Of a stretch of DNA of 64,000 nucleotides, positions 16,580-25,520 are shown piece after piece; the first letter of the stretch is position 1, and every line of letters starts with the position of its first letter. Both the position numbers and the translations under genes were made by a program. Source of the DNA: Olsenella sp. KH3B4 (GTDB taxonomy: Bacteria; Actinomycetota; Coriobacteriia; Coriobacteriales; Atopobiaceae); contig FOHD01000001.1 of assembly GCA_900111695.1 (NCBI GenBank), forward strand, positions 186,001 through 250,000. Reading direction: 5' to 3'. Below the pieces are notes generated by a model, which saw only the letters and a program-made list of their open reading frames with translations, was not told where the DNA came from and made no database searches.

Positions 16580-17761
16580 CTACTTGGAGAGCAGCTCCTC
16601 GACGTCGAGGGCGATCATGTACTCCTCGTTGGTGGGGACGACAAGCACCTTCACCTTGGAGTCCGGCGTGGAGATGACGCGTGGGTCGTCGGAGCGGACC
16701 TCGTTGGCCTTCTCGTCAATCTTGACGCCCAGCCACTCGAGCTCCTTGGCCACGCCCAGGCGCATCTCGGCGGAGTTCTCGCCAATGCCTGCGGAGAAGG
16801 CCATGGTGTCAAAGCCGTGCATGGACTGCGCCATCTCTGCGATGAGCTGAGAGGTGCGGTAGTAGAACATGTCGAGCGCCATCTGGCAGTTCTTGTCGCC
16901 CTTCTCGGCGCCCGCCTCGATGTCGCGGGAGTCGGAAGAGACGCCGGAGAGCGCAAGCAGACCAGACTGCTTGTTCATCATGGTGTCGACCTCGTCGATG
17001 GTGTAGCCGCCCTCGCGCACCAGGTAGCAGACGGTAGCAGGGTCGATGGTTCCGCAGCGGGTGCCCATGATGAGGCCGTCGAGCGGCGTGAGGCCCATGG
17101 TGGTGTCCATGTCGTGGCCGTCCTGGATGGCGGCAAGAGACGCGCCGGAGCCAAGGTGGCAGGAGACGAGCTTGTGCACGTCGCCGTTGAGGAACTGGCT
17201 CGTGGTGCGCCAGATGTAGCGGTGAGAAGTGCCGTGCGCGCCGTACTTGCGGATGTGAAGCTTGTCCACGACGTCACGCGGGAGGGCGTAGCGCCATGCC
17301 TTCTCGGGGATGTTGTAGTGGAACGAGGTGTCGGCCACGATCACGTTGCCGATGGAGGGGAACATCTCGCGGCAGATCTGGATGACGTCCGCCTCGGCGT
17401 AGTTGTGCAGCGGCGCGAGCGGCGCGACCTCTCGGACCCAGCCCAGGGTCTCGTCGGTAACAACCTTGGACTCGGGGAAGTACCAGCCACCCTGAACGAC
17501 ACGATGGCCAATGCCCTCGATCTTCGCGGTGTCAAAGCCCGCCTCGTCGAGAATCTGGAAGACGTACTTCACGGCAGTCTTGTGGTCGGGCAGGGCCACC
17601 TCGAGCTTCTTCTTCTCGCCGCCGCGCTCCTCATGGCCAACAAATGACCCGTCGATGCCGATGCGCTCGCAGTTGCCCTTTGCGTAGACCTCGCGAGTCT
17701 TGGTGTCGAGCAACTGGTACTTGAGAGACGAGCTGCCGGCGTTGATGACAAGAACGTTCAT
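16580..17761 (-). CDS. ackA: Acetate kinase
   Basis: Converts acetyl phosphate plus ADP to acetate plus ATP, the energy-yielding end of acetate fermentation. The protein begins MNVLVINAGSSSLKYQL, the ASKHA signature. GHRVVQGG, FHYNIPEKAWRYALP, YGAHGTSHRY and CHLGSGASLAAI follow in the expected order. Its 393 residues fit the family. ATG 17761 has AGGAG just upstream; the extra residues of a longer frame to 17827 are not part of the fold. Convergent with the epimerase gene. Confidence 0.97.
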   Translation of the reverse strand: MNVLVINAGSSSLKYQLLDTKTREVYAKGNCERIGIDGSFVGHEERGGEKKKLEVALPDHKTAVKYVFQILDEAGFDTAKIEGIGHRVVQGGWYFPESKVVTDETLGWVREVAPLAPLHNYAEADVIQICREMFPSIGNVIVADTSFHYNIPEKAWRYALPRDVVDKLHIRKYGAHGTSHRYIWRTTSQFLNGDVHKLVSCHLGSGASLAAIQDGHDMDTTMGLTPLDGLIMGTRCGTIDPATVCYLVREGGYTIDEVDTMMNKQSGLLALSGVSSDSRDIEAGAEKGDKNCQMALDMFYYRTSQLIAEMAQSMHGFDTMAFSAGIGENSAEMRLGVAKELEWLGVKIDEKANEVRSDDPRVISTPDSKVKVLVVPTNEEYMIALDVEELLSK

Positions 17762-17889
17762 GAATCTCCTCTCGAAGGGTGCGATGCCCCAAATGCACAC
17801 GCAACAAGGGCCATGATAGCGCCGCACGGGCTCGTTGCCACCCAGATGGCCTCGAACCCGCGCGGAAGGCGCAGAAAACCCTGTGACGT

Positions 17890-18309
17890 TTAGGCGTCTT
17901 TGCCCGAGAAGAGCGTCTTCTCAACTAGTTCGCAGGCTATCTCGATGCAGCGCGGACAGGGAGTGAGAACCACGCCCGTCTCGCGGCCCTTGAGGTCATG
18001 GCACGCCGTGGCACCAGCCTCGCGCCCAAACTCCGCCACCATCTGGCGGGAGAGCGCATAGGTCGAACCCTTGCTCGTGGGGTGCGCGAGGTCACCCGTG
18101 CTGTTTACAAGGCCAGCCAGCATGCAAGCGCCCGAGAGCGCGCCGCAGGTGCCCTCCATGCCTCCCATGCCAAGCCCCAAGCCCTCGCACGCCTTGAAGA
18201 GCGTGGTCTCGTCCATGCCTACCAAGTCCGCATAGGTGCAGACGACGGCCTGCGCGCAGTTGTAGCCCCGGGCGTGGCGCTCGGCGGCAAGCTCGCTTCT
18301 GGGCTCCAC
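17890..18309 (-). CDS. C_GCAxxG_C_C family (redox) protein
   Basis: A small protein of 139 residues with the spaced cysteines that define this family: GYNCAQAV near the N-terminus, a central GMEGTCGALSGA (the GCAxxG-type motif), and paired cysteines PCPRC near the C-terminus. The family is presumed redox- or metal-related, but its reaction is unknown. The start is GTG at 18309, one base after the HIT stop codon, with GGGGAGGGG inside the end of the HIT gene as ribosome-binding site; the two genes are therefore translationally coupled. A longer frame to 18360 lies inside HIT. Confidence 0.82.
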   Translation of the reverse strand: MEPRSELAAERHARGYNCAQAVVCTYADLVGMDETTLFKACEGLGLGMGGMEGTCGALSGACMLAGLVNSTGDLAHPTSKGSTYALSRQMVAEFGREAGATACHDLKGRETGVVLTPCPRCIEIACELVEKTLFSGKDA

Positions 18310-18310
18310 G

Positions 18311-18658
18311 CTACTTCCCCTCCCCTGCAGTGGGATCGAGCTTGCGGCCGCCAAGCACATGGACGTGAAGGTGATGCACTGACTGGCCGCCGTCGTCGCC
18401 GGTATTGGTAATGCAGCGGAAGCCGGTCTTGTCTATGCCCGTCTGCTCCGCAACGACCTTCACCGCGTGCGCGATGGCGGCGAGCGTCTCGGCGGGAACG
18501 TTGTCGGTGATGTTCTCGTAGTGCTTCTTGGGAACCACGAGCACGTGAGTGGGCGTGAGCGGGTTGATGTCCGGGAAGGCGACCACAAGATCGTCCTCGT
18601 ACAGGAACTTGGTGGGAATCTCGCCGTTCGCAATCTTGCAGAAGAGGCAGTCTGACAT
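18311..18658 (-). CDS. HIT-family nucleotide-binding hydrolase
   Basis: A histidine-triad protein of 115 residues. It opens CLFCKIANGEIPTKFLYEDD, typical of Hint-like proteins, and has the catalytic triad motif HHLHVHVLGG near residue 95. Such proteins hydrolyse nucleoside phosphoramidates or dinucleotides; the physiological substrate is not known. AAGGAG precedes the ATG. It lies upstream of and coupled to the C_GCAxxG_C_C gene, and is separated from xseB by a short tandem repeat. Confidence 0.92.
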   Translation of the reverse strand: MSDCLFCKIANGEIPTKFLYEDDLVVAFPDINPLTPTHVLVVPKKHYENITDNVPAETLAAIAHAVKVVAEQTGIDKTGFRCITNTGDDGGQSVHHLHVHVLGGRKLDPTAGEGK

Positions 18659-18687
18659 TTCTTACTCCTTATCTCGTCCCATGTGTG

Positions 18688-18750
18688 CGGGATTTTCCTG
18701 CCGGGCAATGGAATCCCGTTGCCCGGCAATGGGATTCCATTGCCGGGCAA
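18688..18750. repeat. Three tandem 21-bp repeats
   Basis: Units at 18688-18708, 18709-18729 and 18730-18750 share the pattern (T)GGGATTCC(A)TTGCCGGGCAA, with a fourth fragment starting CTCAATCCCG. Because the core TTGCCCGGCAA is self-complementary, the array can also fold into nested hairpins. It separates xseB from the HIT gene. Confidence 0.75.
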
Positions 18751-18768
18751 CTCAATCCCGCCGTGGAG

Positions 18769-19050
18769 CTAGTCGTCCAGGTAGGCCGTGGAGGGTGCCG
18801 CGGTGGTGTCGGTAACGGGGGCGTCCTCGTCGGTGGCGTCGAGAAGCACGCGCACCTTCTGCTCTGCGTTGGCAAGGCGCTCACGCAGGCTCTTCAGGAG
18901 TTCCACGCCCCTGCTGTAGCGCTCGAGCGACTCCTCGAGCTCAAGGTCGCCCGCCTCGAGCGAGCGCACGATCTGCTCAAGCTCGACGGAGGCCTCCTTG
19001 AAGCTGAGGTCCTCCACCTTCCTTGTGTCCTTGGTGGCGTCGTCTGCCAT
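18769..19050 (-). CDS. xseB: Exodeoxyribonuclease VII small subunit
   Basis: Forms exonuclease VII with XseA, degrading single-stranded DNA. The core LSFKEASVELEQIVRSLEAG and LELEESLERYSRGVELLK are family signatures of this short helical subunit. ATG 19050 (MADDATKD) follows GGGAGACAAAG; the frame reaching 19104 overlaps the intergenic region and is not conserved. The 93 residues are normal, with a slightly longer acidic and threonine-rich tail. xseA lies 60 bp upstream on the same strand. Confidence 0.94.
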   Translation of the reverse strand: MADDATKDTRKVEDLSFKEASVELEQIVRSLEAGDLELEESLERYSRGVELLKSLRERLANAEQKVRVLLDATDEDAPVTDTTAAPSTAYLDD

Positions 19051-19110
19051 CTTTGTCTCCCTTCCTCGCGGCAAAGCCGCGTGTTCGCATTGAACGTGTG
19101 ACAAGTTGTC

Positions 19111-20469
19111 CTACGACGCGGCCTGGCCCACACTGGTCACCGTAGCCCCAAGCTCCCCCTGGCCAAGGAGGACGAGGATACTCTCGCCCACTTCTACCTG
19201 GGACGTATTGGAGAGCACATGCCCCTCGGCGTCTCGGGCAAGGGCGTAGCCGCGGCCCAAGACCTTAAGCGGCGAGAGCGCGTCGAGCGTTGCCGCATGC
19301 CGCGCCACGGACGTCTGGTACGGACGCAGAAGGCCCCGGCCTGCCACGGACAGGCGATGCGCGTCACTCTCGACACGCTCGCAGGATCGTGCGAGCGCCT
19401 TGGGGATTGCGGCATGCAGCCTCTCCTCGGTGAGGTCTAGCGTGCGAGCGCGGTCCTCCAACGTGGCCATAGGATCGGTGAGGCAGCGCCGCGACGCAAG
19501 TGAGTCCACATAGACCGAGAGACGAGAGAGACCCGCCTCCATGGATCGCGTGGCCCTCTCGCCGAGGGCGTCCACGGCGTTGGCGTCTGCCTGCAGCGTA
19601 GCTGCCATGGCATTACCCAGGCGAACGCCGCGCTGGTTAATGAGGGTCTCAATCTCGTTCATGGCAGGCGCCACGGACTCCGCTGCCGCCGTGGGCGTGG
19701 AGCAGCGCCTGTCAGAGACCATGTCGCAGATCGACGTGTCCGGCTCGTGGCCAATGCCCGTGATCACGGGAACGGGGCAGGCCGCGACGGCGCGGGCGAG
19801 CTGCTCGTCGTTAAAGCACATGAGGTCCTCGAAGGAGCCACCGCCACGTACCAGCAGGATTGCGTCCGGCCGCGAGGCGGCGGCAACCTCAAGCGCGCGG
19901 ATGATGGTTGCCGGGGCATGCTTTCCCTGCACGGCGCAACCAACGGCATCTATCTGGACCAGCGGATTTCTTCTCCGCAACGTGCGCTTGACGTCCTCGA
20001 TTACGCTACCGGAAAGCGACGTGACAACGCAGACGCGCGTGCAGAAGGCAGGGATGTGCCGTTTGCGGGCGAGGTCCATGAGCCCCTCGCGCTCCAGCTT
20101 GCGTGCAAGCTCGGCAACCTGCTGGCGGAGAAGCCCCTCCCCCGCCACCGTGATGTGTTTGGCGACAAACGAGAGCTTGCCCGTGTTCTGGTAGACGTCG
20201 AAGGCGCCCGATATCTGGATCTGCAAGCCGTCGCGCAGCTGCGTGCCCGAGGTCTCGACAAAGTCGCGGTACACACCGCGCCAGGCGATGGTCGACATGG
20301 ATGCGGTGGCATCCTTGACCTCGAAGTAGCAGTGCCCCGAGCGGGCATTGGGCCCGCGGAAGCCGCTCACCTCTCCCATGACCACCAAGGTGGGAATCTG
20401 CGCCACCTGGCCCTTTGCCACCTGCACCGCCTCGGTTACCGAGAGCGGCTCCTCCTTGGTGCCCACCAT
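19111..20469 (-). CDS. xseA: Exodeoxyribonuclease VII large subunit
   Basis: Catalytic subunit of exonuclease VII. The N-terminal OB-fold region (MGEVSGFRGPNARSGHCYFE) binds single-stranded DNA. The catalytic domain has VVTSLSGSVIEDV, DAILLVRGGGSFEDL and ITGIGHEPDTSICDMVSDRR, then a predicted coiled-coil C-terminal half. The 452 residues match the family. The start at 20469 lies four bases after the stop of the upstream metallopeptidase gene, so the two are likely co-translated. Confidence 0.96.
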   Translation of the reverse strand: MVGTKEEPLSVTEAVQVAKGQVAQIPTLVVMGEVSGFRGPNARSGHCYFEVKDATASMSTIAWRGVYRDFVETSGTQLRDGLQIQISGAFDVYQNTGKLSFVAKHITVAGEGLLRQQVAELARKLEREGLMDLARKRHIPAFCTRVCVVTSLSGSVIEDVKRTLRRRNPLVQIDAVGCAVQGKHAPATIIRALEVAAASRPDAILLVRGGGSFEDLMCFNDEQLARAVAACPVPVITGIGHEPDTSICDMVSDRRCSTPTAAAESVAPAMNEIETLINQRGVRLGNAMAATLQADANAVDALGERATRSMEAGLSRLSVYVDSLASRRCLTDPMATLEDRARTLDLTEERLHAAIPKALARSCERVESDAHRLSVAGRGLLRPYQTSVARHAATLDALSPLKVLGRGYALARDAEGHVLSNTSQVEVGESILVLLGQGELGATVTSVGQAAS

Positions 20470-20472
20470 GGG

Positions 20473-21168
20473 CTAGTCCCTCCTATCGGTACGACCTATG
20501 AGGTAGAGCAGCTGCACCACCGAGACGAGCGCCGCAGCGACATAGGTGAGCGCCGCCGCCGTGAGCACCTCCTTGGCACCCTGGCGGTCTATCCCCTGGC
20601 CGTGCGTCTCGAGGAACTGCACGGCGCGCCTCGAGGCGTTAATCTCTACCGGAAGTGTGACCAGCTGGAAGATGACCGAAAAGGCAAAAAGCACGATGGC
20701 AATGCGCACAAGGCCCACAGCGTTCATGAAGACGCCGGCGAGAAAAACCAGCATCCAGACGTTCTGCGAGAAGTTCACCACCGGCACGAGCGCCGTCCTT
20801 ACGCGCATGGGAGCGTAGTTCTTGGCGCGCTGCACCGCGTGCCCCGCCTCGTGGCATGCCACGGCAACGGAGGCCACGGAACCGCCGCGCATGTTCTCCT
20901 GGGAAAGGTGCAGGTTGTTGTCGCGCGGATCGTAGTAGTCGGTAAGGTGCCCGGGAACCGAGGTGATGCCCACACTTGAGGCGCCGCCCTCATTGAGCAT
21001 CTGACGCGCAACGTCCGCACCGGTGCCGTTAAACGAGGCATCGACCTTGGACCAGCGCTCATACTTGCGCTTGATGTAGGACTGGGTGATGAGCCCCAAG
21101 AAGAGGGAGAGAATCACGATGCCGTAGTAGGCAAAGTCGATTCCGTACCCGTACGTGTAATAGCCCAT
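20473..21168 (-). CDS. Membrane zinc metallopeptidase, YugP family
   Basis: A membrane protein of 231 residues. It has a TM segment near the N-terminus (YYGIVILSLFLGLITQ), then the zinc motif in ACHEAGHAVQ around residue 115, then further TM segments (VWMLVFLAGVFMNAVGL, IAIVLFAFSVIFQLVT, and one near the C-terminus). This is the DUF/YugP neutral zinc peptidase layout, whose substrates are unknown. The start at 21168 has GGAG eight bases upstream; a longer frame to 21453 overlaps the end of rnd and is not family sequence. Confidence 0.9.
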   Translation of the reverse strand: MGYYTYGYGIDFAYYGIVILSLFLGLITQSYIKRKYERWSKVDASFNGTGADVARQMLNEGGASSVGITSVPGHLTDYYDPRDNNLHLSQENMRGGSVASVAVACHEAGHAVQRAKNYAPMRVRTALVPVVNFSQNVWMLVFLAGVFMNAVGLVRIAIVLFAFSVIFQLVTLPVEINASRRAVQFLETHGQGIDRQGAKEVLTAAALTYVAAALVSVVQLLYLIGRTDRRD

Positions 21169-21307
21169 GTGAAAAGCTCCAATCGTTGGGGGCCGTGGGA
21201 CATATGTACCCAAGGCCGTCCGACGCCAACGATGATACAGAAGCCGCGCGACACAAATAGCGCACGTAAGGCGCCAGCCAGCCGAACCAGCCAAAGCTCG
21301 AGACCCG

Positions 21308-22438
21308 CTAGATGACCTCGATTCGGCCGTCACGCACCGTGAGGCCAACTGATCCCTCAAGCAGGCTCTCGAGCTGCCTACCCGCCAGCTCGTGGCGCCA
21401 GCCGGTCGCGAGGCGCGACTTCGAGCGGTCCTGAGCAAACTCCACCAGGTCATCCCTTGTGGCTATGAGCTGCGTCGCGATGCCGGACTTCTCGGAGACA
21501 ATCCTCACGAGGGCCACCATGAGGTCAACCACGCTCTCCAGCTCGGCAGATGGGTGAGAATGGCGCTCCTGCTGCGGGCACGCGGAACCGGGGACCTCCT
21601 CGCCTACGCGGACGGCATCGAGAAGGTCGCGCACGTCCTTCTCGCCCAACTGGTCGGTACCACGAATCTTACGTAGGCGTTCACGGCTGCGCGGTGCGCG
21701 CTTACAGACCTCGACCACCACCTCGTCCGAGAGAACCCACTTGCGGGGCACGTCGTGACCTGCCGCTGTCTGCTCGCGCCACGCACAGACCTCGCGGGCA
21801 ATAGCGAGTTGACGGCGCGTGAGGGAACCCGAGCGCTTGAGCCTGAGGTAGGCCTCGCGAGGATTCCGGTGCATGTGAGAGGGGTCGGTCACCTCGGCCA
21901 TCTCGGGCTGCACCCAGGCGAGACGGTCCTTCTCGACAAGCTGCTCCATCATGCGGTCGTAGATGGCGGGCAGGTAGCGCACGTCATCCTCGGCATACGT
22001 GAGCTGCTCTGGATCGAGCGGGCGGCGCGACCAGTCCGTGAGCGACTCGGCCTTGGGAAGCCTCACGCCGGCGTAGGCCTCGACCAGAGACGCGTAGCTC
22101 ACCTGCTGTCGCATGCCTAGGAATGCGGCGGCAACCTGCGTGTCGAAAACCGAGGCGCAGGTCACGCCCATGCCGTCGAGAATAACCTCGAGGTCCTGCC
22201 CGCAGGCATGGAACACCTTCGTGACCCGATCGTCTGCGAAGATGCTCGCCAGGGGCGAGAGGTCCTCGATGAGGATGGGGTCGATGGCGCCAATCTCCGT
22301 GGGCGTGCCAACCTGCACGAGACAGAGCTTGGGATAGTAGGTCCTCTCGCGGAGAAACTCCGTGTCCACGGCAATGACGCGCTCGTTGCCAATTCGCTCG
22401 CAGAAGGCACTCAGTTCATCGCTTGTGGATATGTACAC
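21308..22438 (-). CDS. rnd: Ribonuclease D
   Basis: A 3'-5' exoribonuclease of the DEDD family that trims tRNA and other stable RNA 3' ends. ExoI is VIAVDTEFLRE (Asp and Glu metal ligands), ExoII lies around VFHACGQDLEVI, and ExoIII is YAEDDVRYL. A HRDC-like domain follows (RRQLAIAREVCAWREQ). I chose GTG 22438 (VYISTSDEL) because GGGAGAG lies directly upstream and the protein then begins where RNase D proteins do; the frame is open to 22735 but overlaps the divergent gene there. The length is 376 residues. Confidence 0.92.
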   Translation of the reverse strand: MYISTSDELSAFCERIGNERVIAVDTEFLRERTYYPKLCLVQVGTPTEIGAIDPILIEDLSPLASIFADDRVTKVFHACGQDLEVILDGMGVTCASVFDTQVAAAFLGMRQQVSYASLVEAYAGVRLPKAESLTDWSRRPLDPEQLTYAEDDVRYLPAIYDRMMEQLVEKDRLAWVQPEMAEVTDPSHMHRNPREAYLRLKRSGSLTRRQLAIAREVCAWREQTAAGHDVPRKWVLSDEVVVEVCKRAPRSRERLRKIRGTDQLGEKDVRDLLDAVRVGEEVPGSACPQQERHSHPSAELESVVDLMVALVRIVSEKSGIATQLIATRDDLVEFAQDRSKSRLATGWRHELAGRQLESLLEGSVGLTVRDGRIEVI

Positions 22439-22571
22439 TCGACTCTCCCAGCTCAAAGGTGTTAGCCAAAGGTCCTGGCGTTGGGCTACCATGTGCATGT
22501 GGCCCGGCGGGGGGCCGGCGCCCGGAACATGATACATGCTATCCCTTGCTGGGGGACCGGGGAGGATCATC

Positions 22572-23546
22572 ATGCGCAGCGTCATCATCCACAACCCTTT
22601 GTCGGGCTTTGGCTCCGATGCCATCTTCGAGTTCGAGCGCGCCCTTGTCCACGCCGGCGACGAGTGCACGTTTCGCGCCCTTGCCCCAGACTTTGAGCCC
22701 GCAGATGTCGTGCGCGACGTCGACGACTTCGACATCTGCGTGCTCTCCGGGGGCGACGGCTCGGTAACCGGGCTGCTCTACGCCCTACGCAACCACAGCG
22801 TGCCCGTCTGCGTGTTCCCCTCGGGTACGGCAAACCTGCTCTTCGCAAACATCGGCAACGCACCAGAGCCTGCCGCCCTCGCCCGAGCCTGCCGCGTGGG
22901 GCATACCGCGAGCGTGGACCTTGGCGAGATCACATGGGATGACGAGCAGGGCAACACGCACGTGAAGGGCTTTGGCCTCATGTCCGGCACGGGGTTTGAC
23001 GCCCAGCTCATGGAGGCCGCACTGCCAAACAAGGCTGCCATGGGCCAGGCGGCCTACTTCGCCGCCGCCTTTGCCAACCCGCGTCCCACGATCGAGGAGT
23101 TCACCATCATAGTGGACGGCCAGGAGTACCATCGCCGCGGCATCTCCTGCATGGTGGCGAACAACGCGATGATTCAGGGTGACATCCAGATTGTGCCTGA
23201 CTGCCGGATGGACGACGGGCTACTCGACGTCATCGTCATCGAAACGCAGGACGCGGCCCAGGTGCTGCGCCCCCTCTTCTTTGGCATCGTCGACAAGACG
23301 GGCAAGTCCATTGGCCGACCGCACCTTGAGGCATTCCGCGGTCGAGGGATCACGGTGCGCACAGAGGAGCCCGTTCCGCTCGAGGTCGATGGTGATGTAG
23401 TGAGCTCCGGCGTCACCGAGTACCACGCCAGGGTCCTTCCCGGGGTGTGCAACCTCGTGGTTGACAGCATGAGCTCGTACCAGCCCAGCTCAGACGCCCC
23501 CGCGCGCTTCACGGATGCCGACGAGATAGCGTTTCCCAAGGAGTAG
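22572..23546 (+). CDS. Diacylglycerol kinase family lipid kinase (YegS/BmrU-like)
   Basis: Predicted to phosphorylate a lipid hydroxyl using ATP. The protein begins MRSVIIHNPLSG. The glycine-rich nucleotide motif CVLSGGDGSVTGLLYAL lies near residue 65, and PSGTANLLFANI is the second conserved block. Length (324) fits. ATG 22572 follows GGGGAGGATCATC. It is divergent from rnd and convergent with the DUF4867 gene. No membrane segment is seen, as is usual for this peripheral enzyme family. Confidence 0.9.
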   Translation: MRSVIIHNPLSGFGSDAIFEFERALVHAGDECTFRALAPDFEPADVVRDVDDFDICVLSGGDGSVTGLLYALRNHSVPVCVFPSGTANLLFANIGNAPEPAALARACRVGHTASVDLGEITWDDEQGNTHVKGFGLMSGTGFDAQLMEAALPNKAAMGQAAYFAAAFANPRPTIEEFTIIVDGQEYHRRGISCMVANNAMIQGDIQIVPDCRMDDGLLDVIVIETQDAAQVLRPLFFGIVDKTGKSIGRPHLEAFRGRGITVRTEEPVPLEVDGDVVSSGVTEYHARVLPGVCNLVVDSMSSYQPSSDAPARFTDADEIAFPKE

Positions 23547-23550
23547 CGCA

Positions 23551-23571
23551 GCGGGCGCCACCGGCGCCCGC
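23551..23571. terminator. GC-rich hairpin between convergent genes
   Basis: GCGGGCGCC (23551-23559) and GGCGCCCGC (23563-23571) form a perfect 9-bp stem with an ACC loop between the ends of the lipid kinase and DUF4867 genes. No T-run is present, so terminator function is inferred from location. Confidence 0.5.
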
Positions 23572-23587
23572 CACCATATACGAAGGT

Positions 23588-24232
23588 TTACTCTGAAAGC
23601 TTCAGGCAGTAGTTCTCGCCCTTGAGAGCGACCTTGGCACCTGCGGCGGCATCTGGGCTCTCCGGGTGCGCGAGCACGTACTTGCTGCAGCCAAAGAGCA
23701 GCCCAGAGTCACCGCACTCAACAGCAAGGCTGGGCTTCTCGGTGTTGACGCCCTTCGGGAGTATGACCGCAATCTTGTAGCCGGCGCCTGCGATGTCAAT
23801 GGGCGCGTAATGCAAGGTCGTCGCGTAGATCTCGACCATGGTGCGCGCGGGCACCCGGAAGGCGACCACGTCTGACGTGTCGAAGACCCCGTCAACGATG
23901 TCCCACTGATGCCCAAAGAGCATGACGCAGTCGGTCGACACGGGCATGTTGAACTCACTCGTGCGGTGGTACTCGAGGGAGTTCAGGAACGTGTTGTGCC
24001 CGGCAACGGCACCCACCTGGACGTCAAGACCTCCCACGAGGGTCCTGGCAAGCTCTCCCACGCCAGCCGCCTCGTGGATCGCAGGAATCTCCGGCTTGTA
24101 TTCAAGCCCATCCGGCATCTCGACGTTCTTCTCCACTGCGTCCACCAGGGAGTCCACGATGTTGCCCGGGATGTCATCCCACACCGCCCCGTACTCGCGG
24201 AACTTAGGGTCCCTGCACGAGAGAATATCCAT
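23588..24232 (-). CDS. DUF4867 family protein
   Basis: A cytoplasmic protein of 214 residues that I recognise as DUF4867, found in Firmicutes and Coriobacteria, often in sugar-catabolic loci. Characteristic segments are RDPKFREYGAVWDD, VQVGAVAGHNTFLNSLEYHR and MVEIYATTLHYAPIDIAG. The repeated His/Glu positions (GHN, EYHR, LHYAP) and the beta-rich pattern suggest a cupin-like sugar-isomerase or lyase fold, but that is inference. ATG 24232 follows GGAGGA; the longer frame to 24259 is not needed. It lies downstream of the Gfo/Idh/MocA gene on the same strand, which supports a shared sugar-related role. Confidence 0.75.
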   Translation of the reverse strand: MDILSCRDPKFREYGAVWDDIPGNIVDSLVDAVEKNVEMPDGLEYKPEIPAIHEAAGVGELARTLVGGLDVQVGAVAGHNTFLNSLEYHRTSEFNMPVSTDCVMLFGHQWDIVDGVFDTSDVVAFRVPARTMVEIYATTLHYAPIDIAGAGYKIAVILPKGVNTEKPSLAVECGDSGLLFGCSKYVLAHPESPDAAAGAKVALKGENYCLKLSE

Positions 24233-24339
24233 GCTCTCCTCCAACCAACGAGTCAACAAGACCGATCAACATCCTAGGGCGGCCCTGCATGGCAGACACC
24301 GACTGTCCGGTGTGTGGCGGGGAGAAGCGTTGGACGGGG

Positions 24340-25410
24340 TTACACCGCGTCGTCGGCGGGAAAGCGAACGCCTGCCTGCTCGCGCGCCGCGTCCATCACC
24401 CTTAGGGACTCGAGCGTGACCCGCGTCCACATGTAGGCGCGCTCGACCGCAGCCGCATCGCCTCGCACGGCATCGCAGAAGTCCACAAGCTCGCAGAGCA
24501 TGTCGTTCTCGGGGTTCTCGACCAAAACCTTGCGCTCGGATCCTCCCACGGTCCCCCAGGTCATGCCACGGTCAATGTGCTCGACAACGCGGAGGCCGTG
24601 CGGCTTGGTGATGTCCTGGTAGATGAGAGTTGCCCGCTCGCCCTCGATCTGGCAGGGCGCGAGGTCGTCCGAAACCTTGCCAAACGAGAGCGTCACGGAC
24701 TTATCGCCATACCCCAGAAGCAACGCACCGGCAACGTCAACCATCCTGTAGGGTGAGCCCTCGGGCTCGCCCGGCACGGAGGTCGTGACAAACGACGCAC
24801 TCACCGAGGAGGGGCGCCCAAAGAGCGCCATGGCGGGCTCGACGCAGTAGACGCCAATGTCCATGAGGCTTCCCCCGGAAAGGCGCGGGTCAAAGACGTT
24901 GAGGCGCTCCCCCGCCCTCAGACGTGTGATACGCGACGTCACCTTTGCGAAGCCCATCTGGGCAAGACGCACATCACCCAGCTGCGGAACGGTCTCCGCG
25001 ACGGCCCTAAAGCCGGGGGTATGGATGGAGCGCATTGCCTCCATGGCAATGACGCCCTGCTCAGAGGCTGCATCGAACACACGCTTTGCCTCACGCGCAT
25101 TGGAGGCGAAGGACTTCTCAACTAGCACGTGCTTTCCCGCGCGGACAAGCGCGAGCGCCTGCGAGGCATGCACGGCGTTGGGCGAGCTGATGTAGACGGC
25201 ATCGACGTCGGGAGAGGAACCCAAGTCCTCAAGGGAGTCAAAGGCGAGCGACCCGCAGTGCTCCTGGGAGAACGACCGCGCCCGAGAGAGGTCTCTCGAA
25301 TAGGCGCCCACGTATTCGGCGCCATCATAGGAGCCGAGCGCGTCGAGGAACCTCTGGCAAATGCCGCTCGTTCCTATGGTTGCGATGCGAACCCTCTGCC
25401 CTTTTGCCAT
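24340..25410 (-). CDS. Gfo/Idh/MocA family oxidoreductase
   Basis: An NAD(P)-dependent dehydrogenase of 356 residues. The N-terminal Rossmann fold starts RIATIGTSGICQRFLDAL. AVYISSPNAVHASQALALVRAGKHVLVEK ends in the EK catalytic-lysine motif (VEKSFASN in place of the common EKP). The C-terminal alpha/beta domain carries GGSLMDIGVYCVEP, the expected substrate-domain motif with a conserved Asp. Such enzymes oxidise sugars, inositols or their derivatives; the substrate here is unknown. AAGGGG lies eight bases before the ATG. It is followed 107 bp downstream by DUF4867. Confidence 0.9.
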   Translation of the reverse strand: MAKGQRVRIATIGTSGICQRFLDALGSYDGAEYVGAYSRDLSRARSFSQEHCGSLAFDSLEDLGSSPDVDAVYISSPNAVHASQALALVRAGKHVLVEKSFASNAREAKRVFDAASEQGVIAMEAMRSIHTPGFRAVAETVPQLGDVRLAQMGFAKVTSRITRLRAGERLNVFDPRLSGGSLMDIGVYCVEPAMALFGRPSSVSASFVTTSVPGEPEGSPYRMVDVAGALLLGYGDKSVTLSFGKVSDDLAPCQIEGERATLIYQDITKPHGLRVVEHIDRGMTWGTVGGSERKVLVENPENDMLCELVDFCDAVRGDAAAVERAYMWTRVTLESLRVMDAAREQAGVRFPADDAV

Positions 25411-25520
25411 ACTGGCGCCCCTTCCCGTGCGAACGTCAGGAGCGCCGGAGTCCCAAACGGCGAGACCCAGGAGGACGCCCCCTCATTGGCAACGATTCTA
25501 GAACAGCGGGCGTGGGGGCG

